From Streptomyces sp. ISL-98 (lineage in GTDB: Bacteria > Actinomycetota > Actinomycetes > Streptomycetales > Streptomycetaceae), in NCBI RefSeq assembly GCF_018614055.1, contig NZ_JAGGPB010000064.1, positions 1-64,000 on the forward strand: a stretch of DNA of 64,000 nucleotides, given 5' to 3'. This document shows positions 9,262-17,479 of this stretch, piece after piece; within the stretch, counting starts at the first letter, position 1; each line of letters begins with the position of its first letter. The translations under genes were made by a program, and so were the position numbers. The notes beneath the pieces are model-generated. The model ran no database searches and was not told where the DNA came from. It saw only the letters and a list, made by a program, of their open reading frames with translations.

Positions 9262-9460
9262 TCAAGCAACGTTCGCCTTGTCACCAGCATGCGTAGGCGC
9301 TCATCCTGAGCGTGCTTGTTACGCCAGATGATGTAGCGGCGGATCATGCCGCCCTGGGGCTCGTGGCTGGGGTGGTCGGTGCCGTCCAGGGCGAAGTAGC
9401 GCAGGGAGGTGAACTGGGCTTCGATCCGGTTGAAGGGCTCACCGAGACGAGCGCGAGCAG
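9262..9460 (-). pseudogene. IS630-type transposase C-terminal remnant
   Basis: The minus strand gives FNRIEAQFTSLRYFALDGTD, then GGMIRRYIIWRNKHAQDERL and, after a one-base slip, DKANVA followed by a stop at 9262. The WRNKHAxDERLR...ANVA ending and the NRIEAQFTxLRYFALDGTDH segment are typical of actinobacterial IS630-family transposases. The N-terminal three-quarters, including most of the DDE triad, is absent. Confidence 0.7.
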
Positions 9461-9816
9461 ATCAGCGAGGCCACACGGACTCTGTGGAATACCCGGACCG
9501 TCTCTCTCGGCGTCTGGGCTCCCGAGCCGAACCTGCGGCTGAAGCACGACGCATGACCACGTCACCGTTGCCAGGTTGGCTTCGTTCATTTCTAGGAACA
9601 ACGTTTGTCGACGGGTTGTGGGAGCAGTTGGTTATCAACCGGCTCGTGGATGTTCACCAGAAGTGACGGCACTGTTATGCCGGCGAACAGCGGGGTGCCA
9701 GCCGCCCACCAGTGTCTGCGCTCGACTGGGTTCGTCGTCTGGGTGCCCTGCGGTGAGGATGACCGGCAGGCTGGGTCGCTCATGCGTTCGGTGGCTGGTG
9801 GTGGCAGGATGCAGGA
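9440..9816. other. Intergenic stretch without a supportable gene
   Basis: Short open frames exist on both strands, but none has a ribosome site, a recognisable domain or consistent third-position GC. The left part probably belongs to the decayed IS630-type element. The right part would hold the promoter of the MepB gene. Confidence 0.4.
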
Positions 9817-10398
9817 ATGTCGATGGAACGTGATGTCTCTTCGGAGCTTGGCGCCCGTGATCCCGGGTCTTGGCCGAGTGCGGCTGGGATCCCCGGTGAT
9901 CTGTTGGTGGCAAAGGAACTGGTGTATGACCCCAGTGGTTTCACGTGCTCACAGCCGGTGCCTGAAGCGGAGAGCACTGAGTACGGGGCATGCGAGTTCA
10001 CGCTGGATGGCTTTTCGGTCAGGTTTCGCGTGGCCAAGACAACCCCGACGAAAGTCGGTCAGTTCGTCACTGTGTGGAAGAGGTCCGCGAGCGGGCCGAT
10101 CCAGCCGTTCGACGCTGAAGATCCCGTTGATCTCTTCGTCATCAGCACTCGCGAGGACCAACGGTTCGGACAGTTCGTGTTTCCTCGAGACGTGCTCTGT
10201 GAACGGGGCATCGTGTCAAGGAACGGATCCGGCGGGAAGCGGGCGTTCCGTGTTTATCCGCCGTGGGTGACGACCACCAGCCAGCAAGCCCGCAACACGC
10301 AGACGTGGCAGTTGAACCACTTTCTGCATGTGCCTGAACACGAGCCCATCGACACTGCCCGGGCCTGCGCCTTGTATCACCCCAGTGGCCACCGGTGA
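9817..10398 (+). CDS. mepB: MepB family protein
   Basis: The 193-residue protein shows the conserved MepB segments GIPGDLLVAKELVYDPSGFT, FRVAKTTPTKVGQFVTVWKR and DVLCERGIVSRNGSGGKRAF, then RVYPPWVTT. It has near the normal family length, without signal peptide or membrane helices. MepB lies in the mepRAB multidrug-efflux operon of Staphylococcus, where its role is undefined; actinobacterial homologues usually stand alone, as here. The first ATG is taken as the start, but the ATG two codons later is equally possible. The lower GC3 compared with its neighbours may reflect transfer. Confidence 0.85.
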   Translation: MSMERDVSSELGARDPGSWPSAAGIPGDLLVAKELVYDPSGFTCSQPVPEAESTEYGACEFTLDGFSVRFRVAKTTPTKVGQFVTVWKRSASGPIQPFDAEDPVDLFVISTREDQRFGQFVFPRDVLCERGIVSRNGSGGKRAFRVYPPWVTTTSQQARNTQTWQLNHFLHVPEHEPIDTARACALYHPSGHR

Positions 10399-10448
10399 CA
10401 CCCCATTTGTAGTCAGTAGCTGGACGACGAAGCCCGCCCTCCACGAGG

Positions 10449-11045
10449 TCAGCGAGCCTTGACGGGCTCTTCAGCTCGTGCCCGGGTGCTGGCGAGGCGG
10501 TAGGAGTTGGTGCCGGTCTCGATGATGGTGCCGTCAAACGTGAGTCGGTCGAGGATCGCCGCGCAGAGCCGGGGGTCGGTGAAGGTCCTGGTCCAGCCGC
10601 CGAACGATTCGTTCGAGGCCTCGGTGGGAAGGACAAGGCCGAGAGCAGCGGCCGCACGGTCCCTCCGAGCCACCAGGTCGGGCATGTCCTCCAGGTACTC
10701 GGCAGCCAGCTCGGCGCTCTCCTCCGCAGTGAACGCTTGGCAGTCACGCCACCAGGGCGCGACCAGCAGAAGCTGCAGGAGCTCCGTCAGACCGATCGCG
10801 ACCAGAGCCGCGCCGCCCTCGGAGTCTGCGTAGAGGACCGGGCGTTCCTCGCCGCCATCGCCGCAGAAGAAGTACGTACCCCCAGCACCGTCACCTGCAA
10901 ATCCCTCCAACGTCGCGCCCGACGCGAGGTGGACCTCCTCGACATGGTCGCCTCGGTCGGGGTCAAAGTCGCCGGGCCAGGCCAGGAAATCGGCAGTGTC
11001 GTCGTCTTCGTGGATGGAGGTGATCAGCGATCGCATGCGCTGCAC
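10449..11045 (-). CDS. SUKH/SMI1-like protein fused to an IstB C-terminal tail
   Basis: Residues 1 to about 135 resemble a SUKH/SMI1-KNR4-type protein: DFDPDRGDHVEEVHLASGAT, then GTYFFCGDGGEERPVLYADS and LLLVAPWWRDCQAF. From about residue 140 the sequence becomes EASNESFGGWTRTFTDPRLC and AAILDRLTFDGTIIETGTNS, which is the C-terminus of IstB, the ATPase partner of IS21 transposases. The open frame is continuous through the join, so insertion or deletion of an IS21-family element produced a chimera that could still be translated. The SUKH portion has probably lost its own last residues. Confidence 0.65.
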   Translation of the reverse strand: MQRMRSLITSIHEDDDTADFLAWPGDFDPDRGDHVEEVHLASGATLEGFAGDGAGGTYFFCGDGGEERPVLYADSEGGAALVAIGLTELLQLLLVAPWWRDCQAFTAEESAELAAEYLEDMPDLVARRDRAAAALGLVLPTEASNESFGGWTRTFTDPRLCAAILDRLTFDGTIIETGTNSYRLASTRARAEEPVKAR

Positions 11046-11904
11046 CCTAGCTACCAGGACCGGCGCTCGGGCCTGTCGGGTCTGGAGTGGGGGTCTACGG
11101 ACTGCAATCTCGTTGCAGGCGCCAAAGGCCCTGTCCTGGCGAGTGCTTAGGTGGCAGACGACTGCCGTGTGGCGGCGAGTTGAAGTTGGGGCGGCTGGAC
11201 TGTGTAGTGGCGTTGGTCGCGGATCAGGGGCCCACAGGACGTTGGGGCGGCGGCGGGCGAGGAGGGCCCGGCGGCCAGCGCGGCGGATGCGGGCTGGGGT
11301 GCAGGTTCGGCAGCGGTCGCCAACGTCGTGGTGAATGCGAGACCGCAGGCCGGCAGGGCGTTACCGCAAAGGCGCGGCCGAACCCTGGAGTACGAGCTTC
11401 CGGCGGTTTCCCGGCCCACAGCCACCTGTGGGCCGGGAAACCGCCGGAAGTTGCGCAGCGACGCTGCGCCGGTGGGCAGGCTTCGCTGCAAGAGGCATGC
11501 CCGGGTCGGTGGGCGCTGGCGGCCTGCGGGGCGAGACCCGTGAGAGCCTCGTGCTTGGCCGCCGATAACCGCTGACGAAACCTGCCGACAGTTGAGTGAC
11601 CTGCGCCACATCCGGTTCGGATGGCACTGCCATCGAGGTGCCCTAGAGCCGTGCCGCACTTACGAACTGGTCGCCCATCACCCCAGGTCAGACATGCCCG
11701 AGAGCGCCCACCTGATCACTGATTGCGGCAGGTGGGGCGTGTGATTTTCGGCTGCAGGTAAGCGAACGGTCGCTACTCGTAATTTTTTCGAAAGTCGCGT
11801 TGCACGTTTGACCGGCCCGGTCCGAAAGGCTGCGTCTTGAGGACAGCGAAGTCCTCCGGCACCCGGGGAAGTTGACGGTGCCGTCCAGAAGAGAAGGACA
11901 AGCC
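11046..11904. other. Gene-poor stretch with a large hairpin
   Basis: I see no convincing gene over about 850 bases. Frames on both strands are Arg/Ala/Pro-rich with no domain, and codon-position GC is inconsistent. The outstanding element is the perfect inverted repeat at 11397-11450. The distal part must carry the promoter of the sigma-factor operon starting at 11905. Confidence 0.5.
11397..11450. repeat. Perfect 25-bp inverted repeat with 4-base loop
   Basis: The left arm runs 11397-11421 (CTTCCGGCGGTTTCCCGGCC then CACAG), the loop CCAC 11422-11425, and the right arm 11426-11450 is the exact reverse complement. There is no T-tract, so it would act as a Streptomyces-style terminator or as a structured relic of two transposon ends brought together. 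Confidence 0.8.
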
Positions 11905-12108
11905 GTGACGCCTGATGACGTCTTCGCCCTGCTGCTGCTCGCCACCGCCGTGCGTGTCTTCACCCCGGACCTGCGCCACCTGACGCGGCGTCTGCTGCGC
12001 GCCGGGGTGCGGGTGGGAGCTGCCGCGCTGATAGAGGACCGCTCACGCGGCTCCCTCCAGAGTGAGGCCCTGGTTCCCGTCGGCCGCGACGAGGAGGCCC
12101 AGCCGTGA
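11905..12108 (+). CDS. Small hypothetical protein leading a sigma-factor operon
   Basis: A 67-residue protein from a GTG start with AGAAGGA about 9 bases upstream. It reads MTPDDVFALLLLATAVRVFT, then a basic amphipathic helix (DLRHLTRRLLRAGVRVGAAA), and ends acidic. Its stop TGA overlaps the GTG of the next gene, so the two are translationally coupled. It has no family I recognise; its position suggests a small partner or modulator of the sigma factor, which is inference only. Confidence 0.65.
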   Translation: MTPDDVFALLLLATAVRVFTPDLRHLTRRLLRAGVRVGAAALIEDRSRGSLQSEALVPVGRDEEAQP

Positions 12109-12698
12109 ACGCCCCTCTCCCGTCGCCGGATGATTCCGGCGAGCGACTGGCCGAAGTGCAGTACTGCATGCCGCCCGCACTGGAGGCCTTCCACGACATG
12201 TACGTGAAGGCCTACCTCAACTACGCCCACACGATGCTGGGCGACAAGGACGCCGCCCGCGCCGTGGTGCGCCGCTGCTTCTCCCATCTGGCCCTGAACT
12301 GGGAACGGGTCATGCGCCAAGAGAGCCCGGAGGCATACGCGTGGGCGCTGTTGAAAGTCCGGGTGGATACCCACCTGCGGCTGGCCGGCCTGGATCCGCA
12401 GCTGGTGGAGACCGCCGCTTTCCAGCGCACCGCGTCCGCGGTGCTGGAGTCGGTGCGCTGCACGTTCGCGGTGATGGAGACCGCCCTGGGCCTCTACACC
12501 GCCATCGCCTCCCTGCCCGAGCGGCAGTACGACGCGATCGTGCTGCTGTACGTGCTCGGCTACCCCTCCGACAAGGTCGCCAGCATCATGGGCGTCGAAC
12601 GGGACACCGTCCGCTCCCACCGGCGCCTGGCCCGGCGACGAATAGCCAAGAAGCTCGGCCTGCCCCCGTACGCGGTCGCTGACGAGAAGAAGGACTGA
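12105..12698 (+). CDS. ECF-type RNA polymerase sigma factor
   Basis: The 197-residue protein has a sigma region 2-like N-terminus (FHDMYVKAYLNYAHTMLGDK) and a clear region 4 (LPERQYDAIVLLYVLGYPSD, then KVASIMGVERDTVRSHRRLA) with the helix-turn-helix and a basic tail. Region 2 is less canonical than usual, so promoter recognition may be unusual. GTG start overlaps the upstream stop, and the downstream gene begins 3 bases after its stop: a tight three-gene operon. No conventional anti-sigma with a membrane helix is adjacent. Confidence 0.85.
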   Translation: MNAPLPSPDDSGERLAEVQYCMPPALEAFHDMYVKAYLNYAHTMLGDKDAARAVVRRCFSHLALNWERVMRQESPEAYAWALLKVRVDTHLRLAGLDPQLVETAAFQRTASAVLESVRCTFAVMETALGLYTAIASLPERQYDAIVLLYVLGYPSDKVASIMGVERDTVRSHRRLARRRIAKKLGLPPYAVADEKKD

Positions 12699-12701
12699 CC
12701 C

Positions 12702-13388
12702 ATGCAGCATCCGCGCAGCTTCGACGAAGCCCTGGACGACGCCGTGATCCCCGACGCTTTCACCGACTACGACCTGGCCGCCTCCAAACAGGAGGTCGCC
12801 CACGACGTCATGAACACCCTCCTGTTCGACAGCGCGCTCTCCCGCAGCGCCGGTATCGCGCGCACCACCCCGGCCACCCCGGCCAGTTTCTTCCCTGCCC
12901 TCCACGACCAAGCGGCCAAAGACCTGGACGCCCTCTCTGCAGAGGCACTCAACGGCATCGACGCCGCCGAACACCTCGCCCGTCTGGTCAACGCCCGCCG
13001 CATCGAACCCGACGGCGCACTGCAGTTCGCCTGCCTGCTCAACCTGGCCGGGAGCCACGAAGCCGCCCAGTTCTGGTGGCAGTTCGCCGCAGGCTCAGGC
13101 AACCCCACAGCCGCCTACTGCCTCTACCTCCTGCACCTCGCACGCGGCGAACGCCGCGACGCCGACCACTGGGCCGACCAAGCCGCCGACCTCGACTCCG
13201 AAGACCTCATCCCAGCCGGCCGACTGAACATCCGCCACACCACCCGCCATAGCCACCGCGCACCCAACCCGGCCCTGCGCGCCCTCGTGGAACGCCTGAC
13301 AACCGACGAAGACGACGAATTCGGCAGCGTCCCCCACCCCGACCCCCACCTCGCCGACCGCATCGAGGAACTCGCCGAAGCCCTCTGA
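12702..13388 (+). CDS. Sel1/TPR-like hypothetical protein of the sigma operon
   Basis: A 228-residue soluble protein starting MQHPRSFDEALDDAVIPDAF. The middle (EAAQFWWQFAAGSGNPTAAY, then CLYLLHLARGERRDADHWAD) has the repeated small-helix pattern of Sel1/TPR proteins, with a longer disordered N-terminus and an acidic C-terminus (DRIEELAEAL). As the last gene of a tight operon behind an ECF sigma factor, it may act as a cytosolic partner or anti-sigma factor; that role is inferred from position only. Confidence 0.7.
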   Translation: MQHPRSFDEALDDAVIPDAFTDYDLAASKQEVAHDVMNTLLFDSALSRSAGIARTTPATPASFFPALHDQAAKDLDALSAEALNGIDAAEHLARLVNARRIEPDGALQFACLLNLAGSHEAAQFWWQFAAGSGNPTAAYCLYLLHLARGERRDADHWADQAADLDSEDLIPAGRLNIRHTTRHSHRAPNPALRALVERLTTDEDDEFGSVPHPDPHLADRIEELAEAL

Positions 13389-13689
13389 GCACACCTCTGA
13401 CTCCGGTCCCCGCCCCATATGAGCCGCAGGGCCGCACTCCTGCTGAACTGCCGTACTCCGCTTCGTCGCTCGTGCGGGATGGGATGTGCGCAACCGGCGA
13501 ACCGCTCTGAGCCACGGCGGCGTCGGCAGCCGCACACCAGCTTCCGAGGACCTGGCCGGCCGCGGCGACTACTTGGCGGCCTTAATGGTTCGCTCGGGCA
13601 CGAAGACCATTAACGCCCACTTCGAGATGAACGCCGCGCAGCGCACCCTGATCATGCACGTCACCGAATCCGAGGAGCGCCGGTCCGTG

Positions 13690-14395
13690 GTTCGCGTTCA
13701 CCGGCTCGTTGCGCAACATCGGTCTCGCCGCGGGGTCCGCCGCTGCGGCCGGGGCCGGACGTGGCGGTGTTCGGGAAGGGCTCGCTGTGGTGGATGATCG
13801 CGGTTGATGCCGCAACCTACCTGCTGGCCGCCGCCTGTTTCGCCGCCCTCACCACCACTCCCCCGGAACCGGAGGACGCGCCGCCGAGTGCGCTGGTGAC
13901 CCGGGCGGACGACGCGCGCCGCTACCTGCTGCTCGTGGCCGCGAACATCCCCTACGTCCTCGCTCAGGCCGTCCTCGCCGTGCTTGTCGCCGTCTACACC
14001 ACCCGCGACCTGGGGCTTCCCGCATCGGCGGCGAGTGTGCTGTTCGTCATCAACACCGTCATCGCCTCCGGGTGTTGGACAGCTATCACCGCGCACGTGG
14101 CGCCGAAGGTGCCCCGCCGCGCCGTGGCGGCCGGATACCTGATCATGGCTGTGGGGATGGGGGCGTTCGCGCTGCCTGCGCTGCCCTACCTCGCCTTCAC
14201 CACCTGGTCGGCCCTCGTTGTCGCGATCGCGCTGTTCAGCGTGGCAGAGATCCTCCTCGGCCCGGCGTTGAGTGAACTGTCCGTGAGCCTCACCCCCGAG
14301 GCGGCCGGGGGCTTCACGCAGGGCCTCTACCAGTTCTCGTGGGCAATCGGCAGGGTCGCCGCTCCCGCCCTGTTCACCCTGCTGCTGGAAGCCAC
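13690..14395 (+). pseudogene. MFS transporter, truncated at both ends
   Basis: The best frame has the run of hydrophobic helices of a major facilitator transporter: GKGSLWWMIAVDAATYLLAA, then YLLLVAANIPYVLAQAVLAV, a central loop, GYLIMAVGMGAFALPALPYL and SALVVAIALFSVAEILLGPA. The phrase SLRNIGLAAGSAAAAGA upstream in another frame is the preceding helix, so the gene is also frameshifted at about 13755. Only about half of a 12-helix protein remains. At 14395 it meets a gene on the opposite strand, and both stop there. Confidence 0.75.
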
Positions 14396-15100
14396 AAGTT
14401 GGCCAGTTTCCGGCCGTCGGCTTCGACTTGCAGTACAGGTCCAGTTCCACCTCCTGCACCCACCCGATAGCCAGCGCAGTGTGCTTCCTGATTCTGGTCC
14501 GCCGTTGAGAGAACCACGGCGCGATGCCGCGCACCACGTCCGCGCGCAGGATGTCCTTCTTCGCTGTGCTGGCGTTGGCCGGGTATCGCGCTGATTTTCT
14601 CGATGTGTTGCTCGCCCGACGCGTCAATCGCTTCAGCGCATTTGATGATGATGCTGGCTGCCGACCACACGGGACGGAAGACGAAGACCGGCGACAGCAG
14701 TCCGCCCGCCTCTCGGGACACGGTAGGTCATGGGCCCACCAGCCATGATCCGGAACATGAACAGAAGGCCGTACATGAACATCGACATCATCCACGCCGG
14801 GAAGGCGATCGCCGTACCGAACATGAGGACATAGAAGCCGGCCTGGAGCGACTCGTTCGTAACCTGCGAAGTGATCGACTGGACTGTCGGACCGACCTTG
14901 ACCGACATCCCATACGAGACGGCTTCCTGCGCCACAGTCACGACCAACGAGAAGACAGGAGCGTCAGCGGGACGGAGATCCCGAACAGCGCCAAGGTGGC
15001 CCAGTCGGATTCGCTGTATCCGCGCAGCGCCTTCTCAACGGAGGCCGGTATGGGGCGGGTGATCCCGAGCTTGCCATCGCGAATATGCCAGCCGCAAGGT
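14396..15100 (-). pseudogene. Unrecognised membrane protein, broken at both ends
   Basis: Read on the minus strand: GKLGITRPIPASVEKALRGY and ATLALFGISVPLTLL, then in the next frame VTVAQEAVSYGMSVKVGPTV, GFYVLMFGTAIAFPAWMMSM (a long helix), and in a third frame GLLSPVFVFRPVWSAASIII and IAPWFSQRRTRIRKHTALAI. At least two transmembrane helices precede a charged cytosolic part. The order is consistent with one gene carrying two or more frameshifts. I cannot assign a family. Confidence 0.45.
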
Positions 15101-15180
15101 ACTCGTGACCCTGACGATGATGCCGGAATGCGCGGTTTCCCTGTACAGACGATTGATCACCCGGGCTGCAGCGTGCTCGC

Positions 15181-15416
15181 GTGCCCTCCGAACCGCCGCT
15201 CGACTGGGTGCTCGCCCGTCGCCGGGCCATCGGGGACCAGATCCGGGCGGCCAGGCTCCACGCCAACCTCACGCAACAGGCAGTTGCCGAGAGGGCGGGC
15301 ATGGATAAGGCCATCTACGTACGGGTCGAGCGGGGCATCCGCCACGCTGATCGACACCCTGATCCTCATCGCCGTACGAGGTCGACGCACCGCTCGCCGA
15401 CCTCGTACGGCAACGA
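15181..15416 (+). pseudogene. XRE-family helix-turn-helix regulator, frameshifted
   Basis: MPSEPPLDWVLARRRAIGDQ leads into IRAARLHANLTQQAVAERAG and MDKAIYVRVERG, a classic XRE helix-turn-helix. After a shift, LIDTLILIA and then YEVDAPLADLV appear in other frames, the normal end of such short regulators. The 3' half lies inside the duplicated segment shared with 33583-34558, where only the tail survives. Confidence 0.6.
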
Positions 15417-15779
15417 AGGGCCCCGGCCGTCCGCTCCACCAGGGCGGGCAGCCGGGGCTGGTCGAGGTGTTTCCTACGAGGCGGGCCGGCCGGAGCCGGG
15501 GCAGGTCTCCGTGCCTGTGCCGCCATGCTGGTGCATCGTGGTGGGCGTGCCGGGCGGCGAGCCGACGCCTGCGCCGCACCGCCGCCGCAAGGGCGAGGAA
15601 CTGCCGGCCCGGAAAGGGCGCACAACCAGTCCCACAAGCAAGTCCGCGCCCGCGTCGAGCACGTCTTCGCACGCATGAAGTGCTGGAAGATCCTGCGCGA
15701 CTGCCGCCTCAGGGGAGAGGGCGTGCACCATGCCATGCGCGGAATCGCCCGCCTGCACAACCTCAACCTCGCCGGATAG
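15417..15779 (+). pseudogene. IS5-type transposase C-terminal remnant (copy A)
   Basis: The last frame reads SHKQVRARVEHVFARMKCWK, then ILRDCRLRGEGVHHAMRGIA and RLHNLNLAG with the stop at 15777-15779. The RVEHVFARMKxWKILRDCRLRG block is the signature C-terminus of DDE_4/IS5-group transposases. Earlier pieces (MLVHRGGRAGRRADA) sit in shifted frames. The element end GGCCTGTCCCGTAAACC (reverse strand) touches the stop codon of the secreted-protein gene at 15851. Confidence 0.7.
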
Positions 15780-15850
15780 AGGGCGCGGCCGGAACAGCCA
15801 CCGGCCACGCCCCCCATCCACCCATTCAGAGATGGTTTACGGGACAGGCC

Positions 15851-16144
15851 TTAGAAGGCGCTGTTGCCGCAGCCCATGCTCGAACCGATGTGGGTGTCCT
15901 GTGCGCCCGAGTTGCCCTCGCCGTTCAGCAGGTTGCCGCCCAGGCCGTTGAGGACGCCGACCTGACCGAGGACGTCGACGTTCAGGTCGTGCGACGTGCA
16001 CTTGGAGCTCTGCTGGATGTTGAAGTGGTCGCCGCTCTTGTGGTGGCCGTGCCCATGGCCGCCGGCGTGGGCAGTGCCGGCACTCAGGAGTCCGACGCTG
16101 GCGAGGGCAGCAACCAGGACGGCAGCCTTGCGAAACTTGCGCAT
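15851..16144 (-). CDS. Small secreted His/Gly-rich protein (copy A)
   Basis: The 97-residue precursor has a textbook signal peptide (MRKFRKAAVLVAALASVGLL, SAGTAHA) and then a mature part beginning GGHGHGHHKSGDHFNIQQSS. The mature part has two cysteines (KCTSHDLN and MGCGNSAF) and a hydrophobic centre, VDVLGQVGVLNGLGGNLLNG. It recalls chaplins and rodlins in size, signal and paired Cys, but lacks a clear chaplin domain, so I leave it unnamed. A His/Gly cluster could bind metal. A near-identical gene lies at 33738-34031. Confidence 0.8.
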   Translation of the reverse strand: MRKFRKAAVLVAALASVGLLSAGTAHAGGHGHGHHKSGDHFNIQQSSKCTSHDLNVDVLGQVGVLNGLGGNLLNGEGNSGAQDTHIGSSMGCGNSAF

Positions 16145-16379
16145 GTCATCTCCGGTGGAGTGAGGTGGGTGCGATCTGCGATAGATCGACTTCGTACAGT
16201 TACGGGAGATTAGTGTGAAATACCCTCAAAATGCCCGGCGACGCGCCGAGTCCGGGCGGGCCAGCGCGCGCTGGCCGCCGATGGGGTGTGCTGTGCGGGG
16301 TGCTCTCCGTCCCCCGCGGCTCTATCGTCGTGGGCCCCTACCAGGGCCGGGCGTGGCGCCTGGGCGACGAGCTCGTCTT

Positions 16380-16520
16380 CAGAGATGCCTCCCTCCTGGA
16401 GCGATACGGACGATTGCGCCGCTCCAGAACTCCCGGGCCATAGGCGCTACCAGGGTGCCGCCTGGTTTCACCTGGGGCACCAACTCGTACGGCACGCTGC
16501 GCAGCGCGCAGGTGCGCAAC
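16380..16520 (-). pseudogene. Protein-L-isoaspartate methyltransferase-like fragment
   Basis: The minus strand reads CALRSVPYELVPQVKPGGTL and VAPMAREFWSGAIVRI, which matches motif III and the following strand of PCMT-type SAM methyltransferases (xxVPxxLVxQxxPGGxLVxP). Only about 40 residues remain and no SAM-binding motif I is found nearby. It lies next to the duplicated block, so the parent gene was probably lost in the rearrangement. Confidence 0.5.
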
Positions 16521-16781
16521 CATGGCTGCGACCTTGGACGGCTGGGAGTTGCCCTTGGGCACTCCGCCACGCAGGCCTGGACGCTCGGTGCAGACCACTC
16601 TGAGGGCGCGTCACCGCAGGGGTTCTCCATCTACGCGGGCGCCCGGATGCCCTCGCACCTGCGCGTCGGCGGGGGCTAGGCCGACGGCGAGCAGGGGTGG
16701 GCAGAGGCGGCCCGATCCCGGGCCACGAAGCGGTGGTCCGCATCCCAGCCAGGATGGTGCCGATGATCCGGGAGGCGTGCG

Positions 16782-17306
16782 ATGCCATCGAGCGTCCCGA
16801 CGTTCCCTGAGCTGTTGCGCTCCGCCGGCGAGTCGGCCGTACACCTCGAAATGCGTGACTCGTATCCCGAAGTGGTGGACAGCTACCAGGCGTGGAAGTC
16901 CGCAGCAGGGCCGCAGCCCAAGCGAAGGCGCGGCTGGTCGAGGAAGTTGCACGAGTCCGGCCACCGCTTCGTGCTCCTGGTCGAGGAGACGGCACTGCAC
17001 CATCACGTCGGCGACGCCGACGCCATGGCCGCCCAGTTGGGGTACCTGCTGACTGCCGGGGCGCTGCCGACGGTGTCGCTCGGTGTGATCCCGGCGGCTA
17101 GGCAACGGACCATCTGGCCCATGGAGACGTTCCACATGTACGACGGAACTCTCGTTTCGATCGAGCTCCTCTCGGCGCGTGTCACGGTCACTCAGCCCTC
17201 CGAGATCGCCATGTACCTGAAGGCGTTCGAGGAACTGCGCGGCATGGCCCTGTACGGAGCGGCGGCCCGGGGGCTGATCGTGAAGGCGGTCAAGGCGCTG
17301 CACTGA
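16782..17306 (+). CDS. DUF6879-DUF5753 fusion protein
   Basis: Residues 1 to about 40 (SVPTFPELLRSAGESAVHLE, then MRDSYPEVVDSYQAW) are the start of a DUF6879 protein. Residues about 60-174 (HRFVLLVEETALHHHVGDAD, ALPTVSLGVIPAARQRTIWP, LSARVTVTQPSEIAMYLKAF) are the C-terminal half of a DUF5753 XRE-regulator effector domain. In Streptomyces these families are usually neighbouring genes, so an in-frame deletion of the material between them would produce this chimera. There is no helix-turn-helix left, so it probably no longer binds DNA itself. Confidence 0.75.
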   Translation: MPSSVPTFPELLRSAGESAVHLEMRDSYPEVVDSYQAWKSAAGPQPKRRRGWSRKLHESGHRFVLLVEETALHHHVGDADAMAAQLGYLLTAGALPTVSLGVIPAARQRTIWPMETFHMYDGTLVSIELLSARVTVTQPSEIAMYLKAFEELRGMALYGAAARGLIVKAVKALH

Positions 17307-17353
17307 TCCCAGACGCACGAAAGGCCCCCTGCCCTCCCGAGAGGGAGACACTG

Positions 17354-17460
17354 TTGGCGAAAATTCAGTGGGGGAACGTGACACGCGCCTGGAATGCCGA
17401 CGTCATCCGTGTGCAGTTCGCACCCAAGGACTGCAAACCGTGCCCTGTGCGGCAGAGTGC
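17354..17460 (+). pseudogene. IS1182-like transposase fragment
   Basis: The frame NVTRAWNADVIRVQFAPKDC then KPCPVRQ matches the Cys-containing segment (RFAxxDCxxCPxRxxCT) before the last part of IS1182-group transposases; the continuation CTHASVPRRRCPG appears in a shifted frame. Only about 35 residues survive. Confidence 0.5.
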
Positions 17461-17479
17461 ACCCACGCCAGCGTTCCCC

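Larger units (their letters stand above)
15317..16330. repeat. Inverted segmental duplication, copy A (about 1 kb)
   Basis: This block contains, in order, the XRE tail, an IS5-type transposase remnant, a small secreted-protein gene with its promoter, and the start of a short upstream frame. It is repeated in inverted orientation at 33583-34558 with roughly 85-90 percent identity by eye, in coding and non-coding parts alike. The copies are about 17 kb apart. Confidence 0.75.

Noticed and set aside
15851..16144. Chaplin call for the small secreted protein
   Set aside because: Size, signal peptide and two Cys fit loosely, but the characteristic chaplin domain sequence is not visible, so I left it unnamed.
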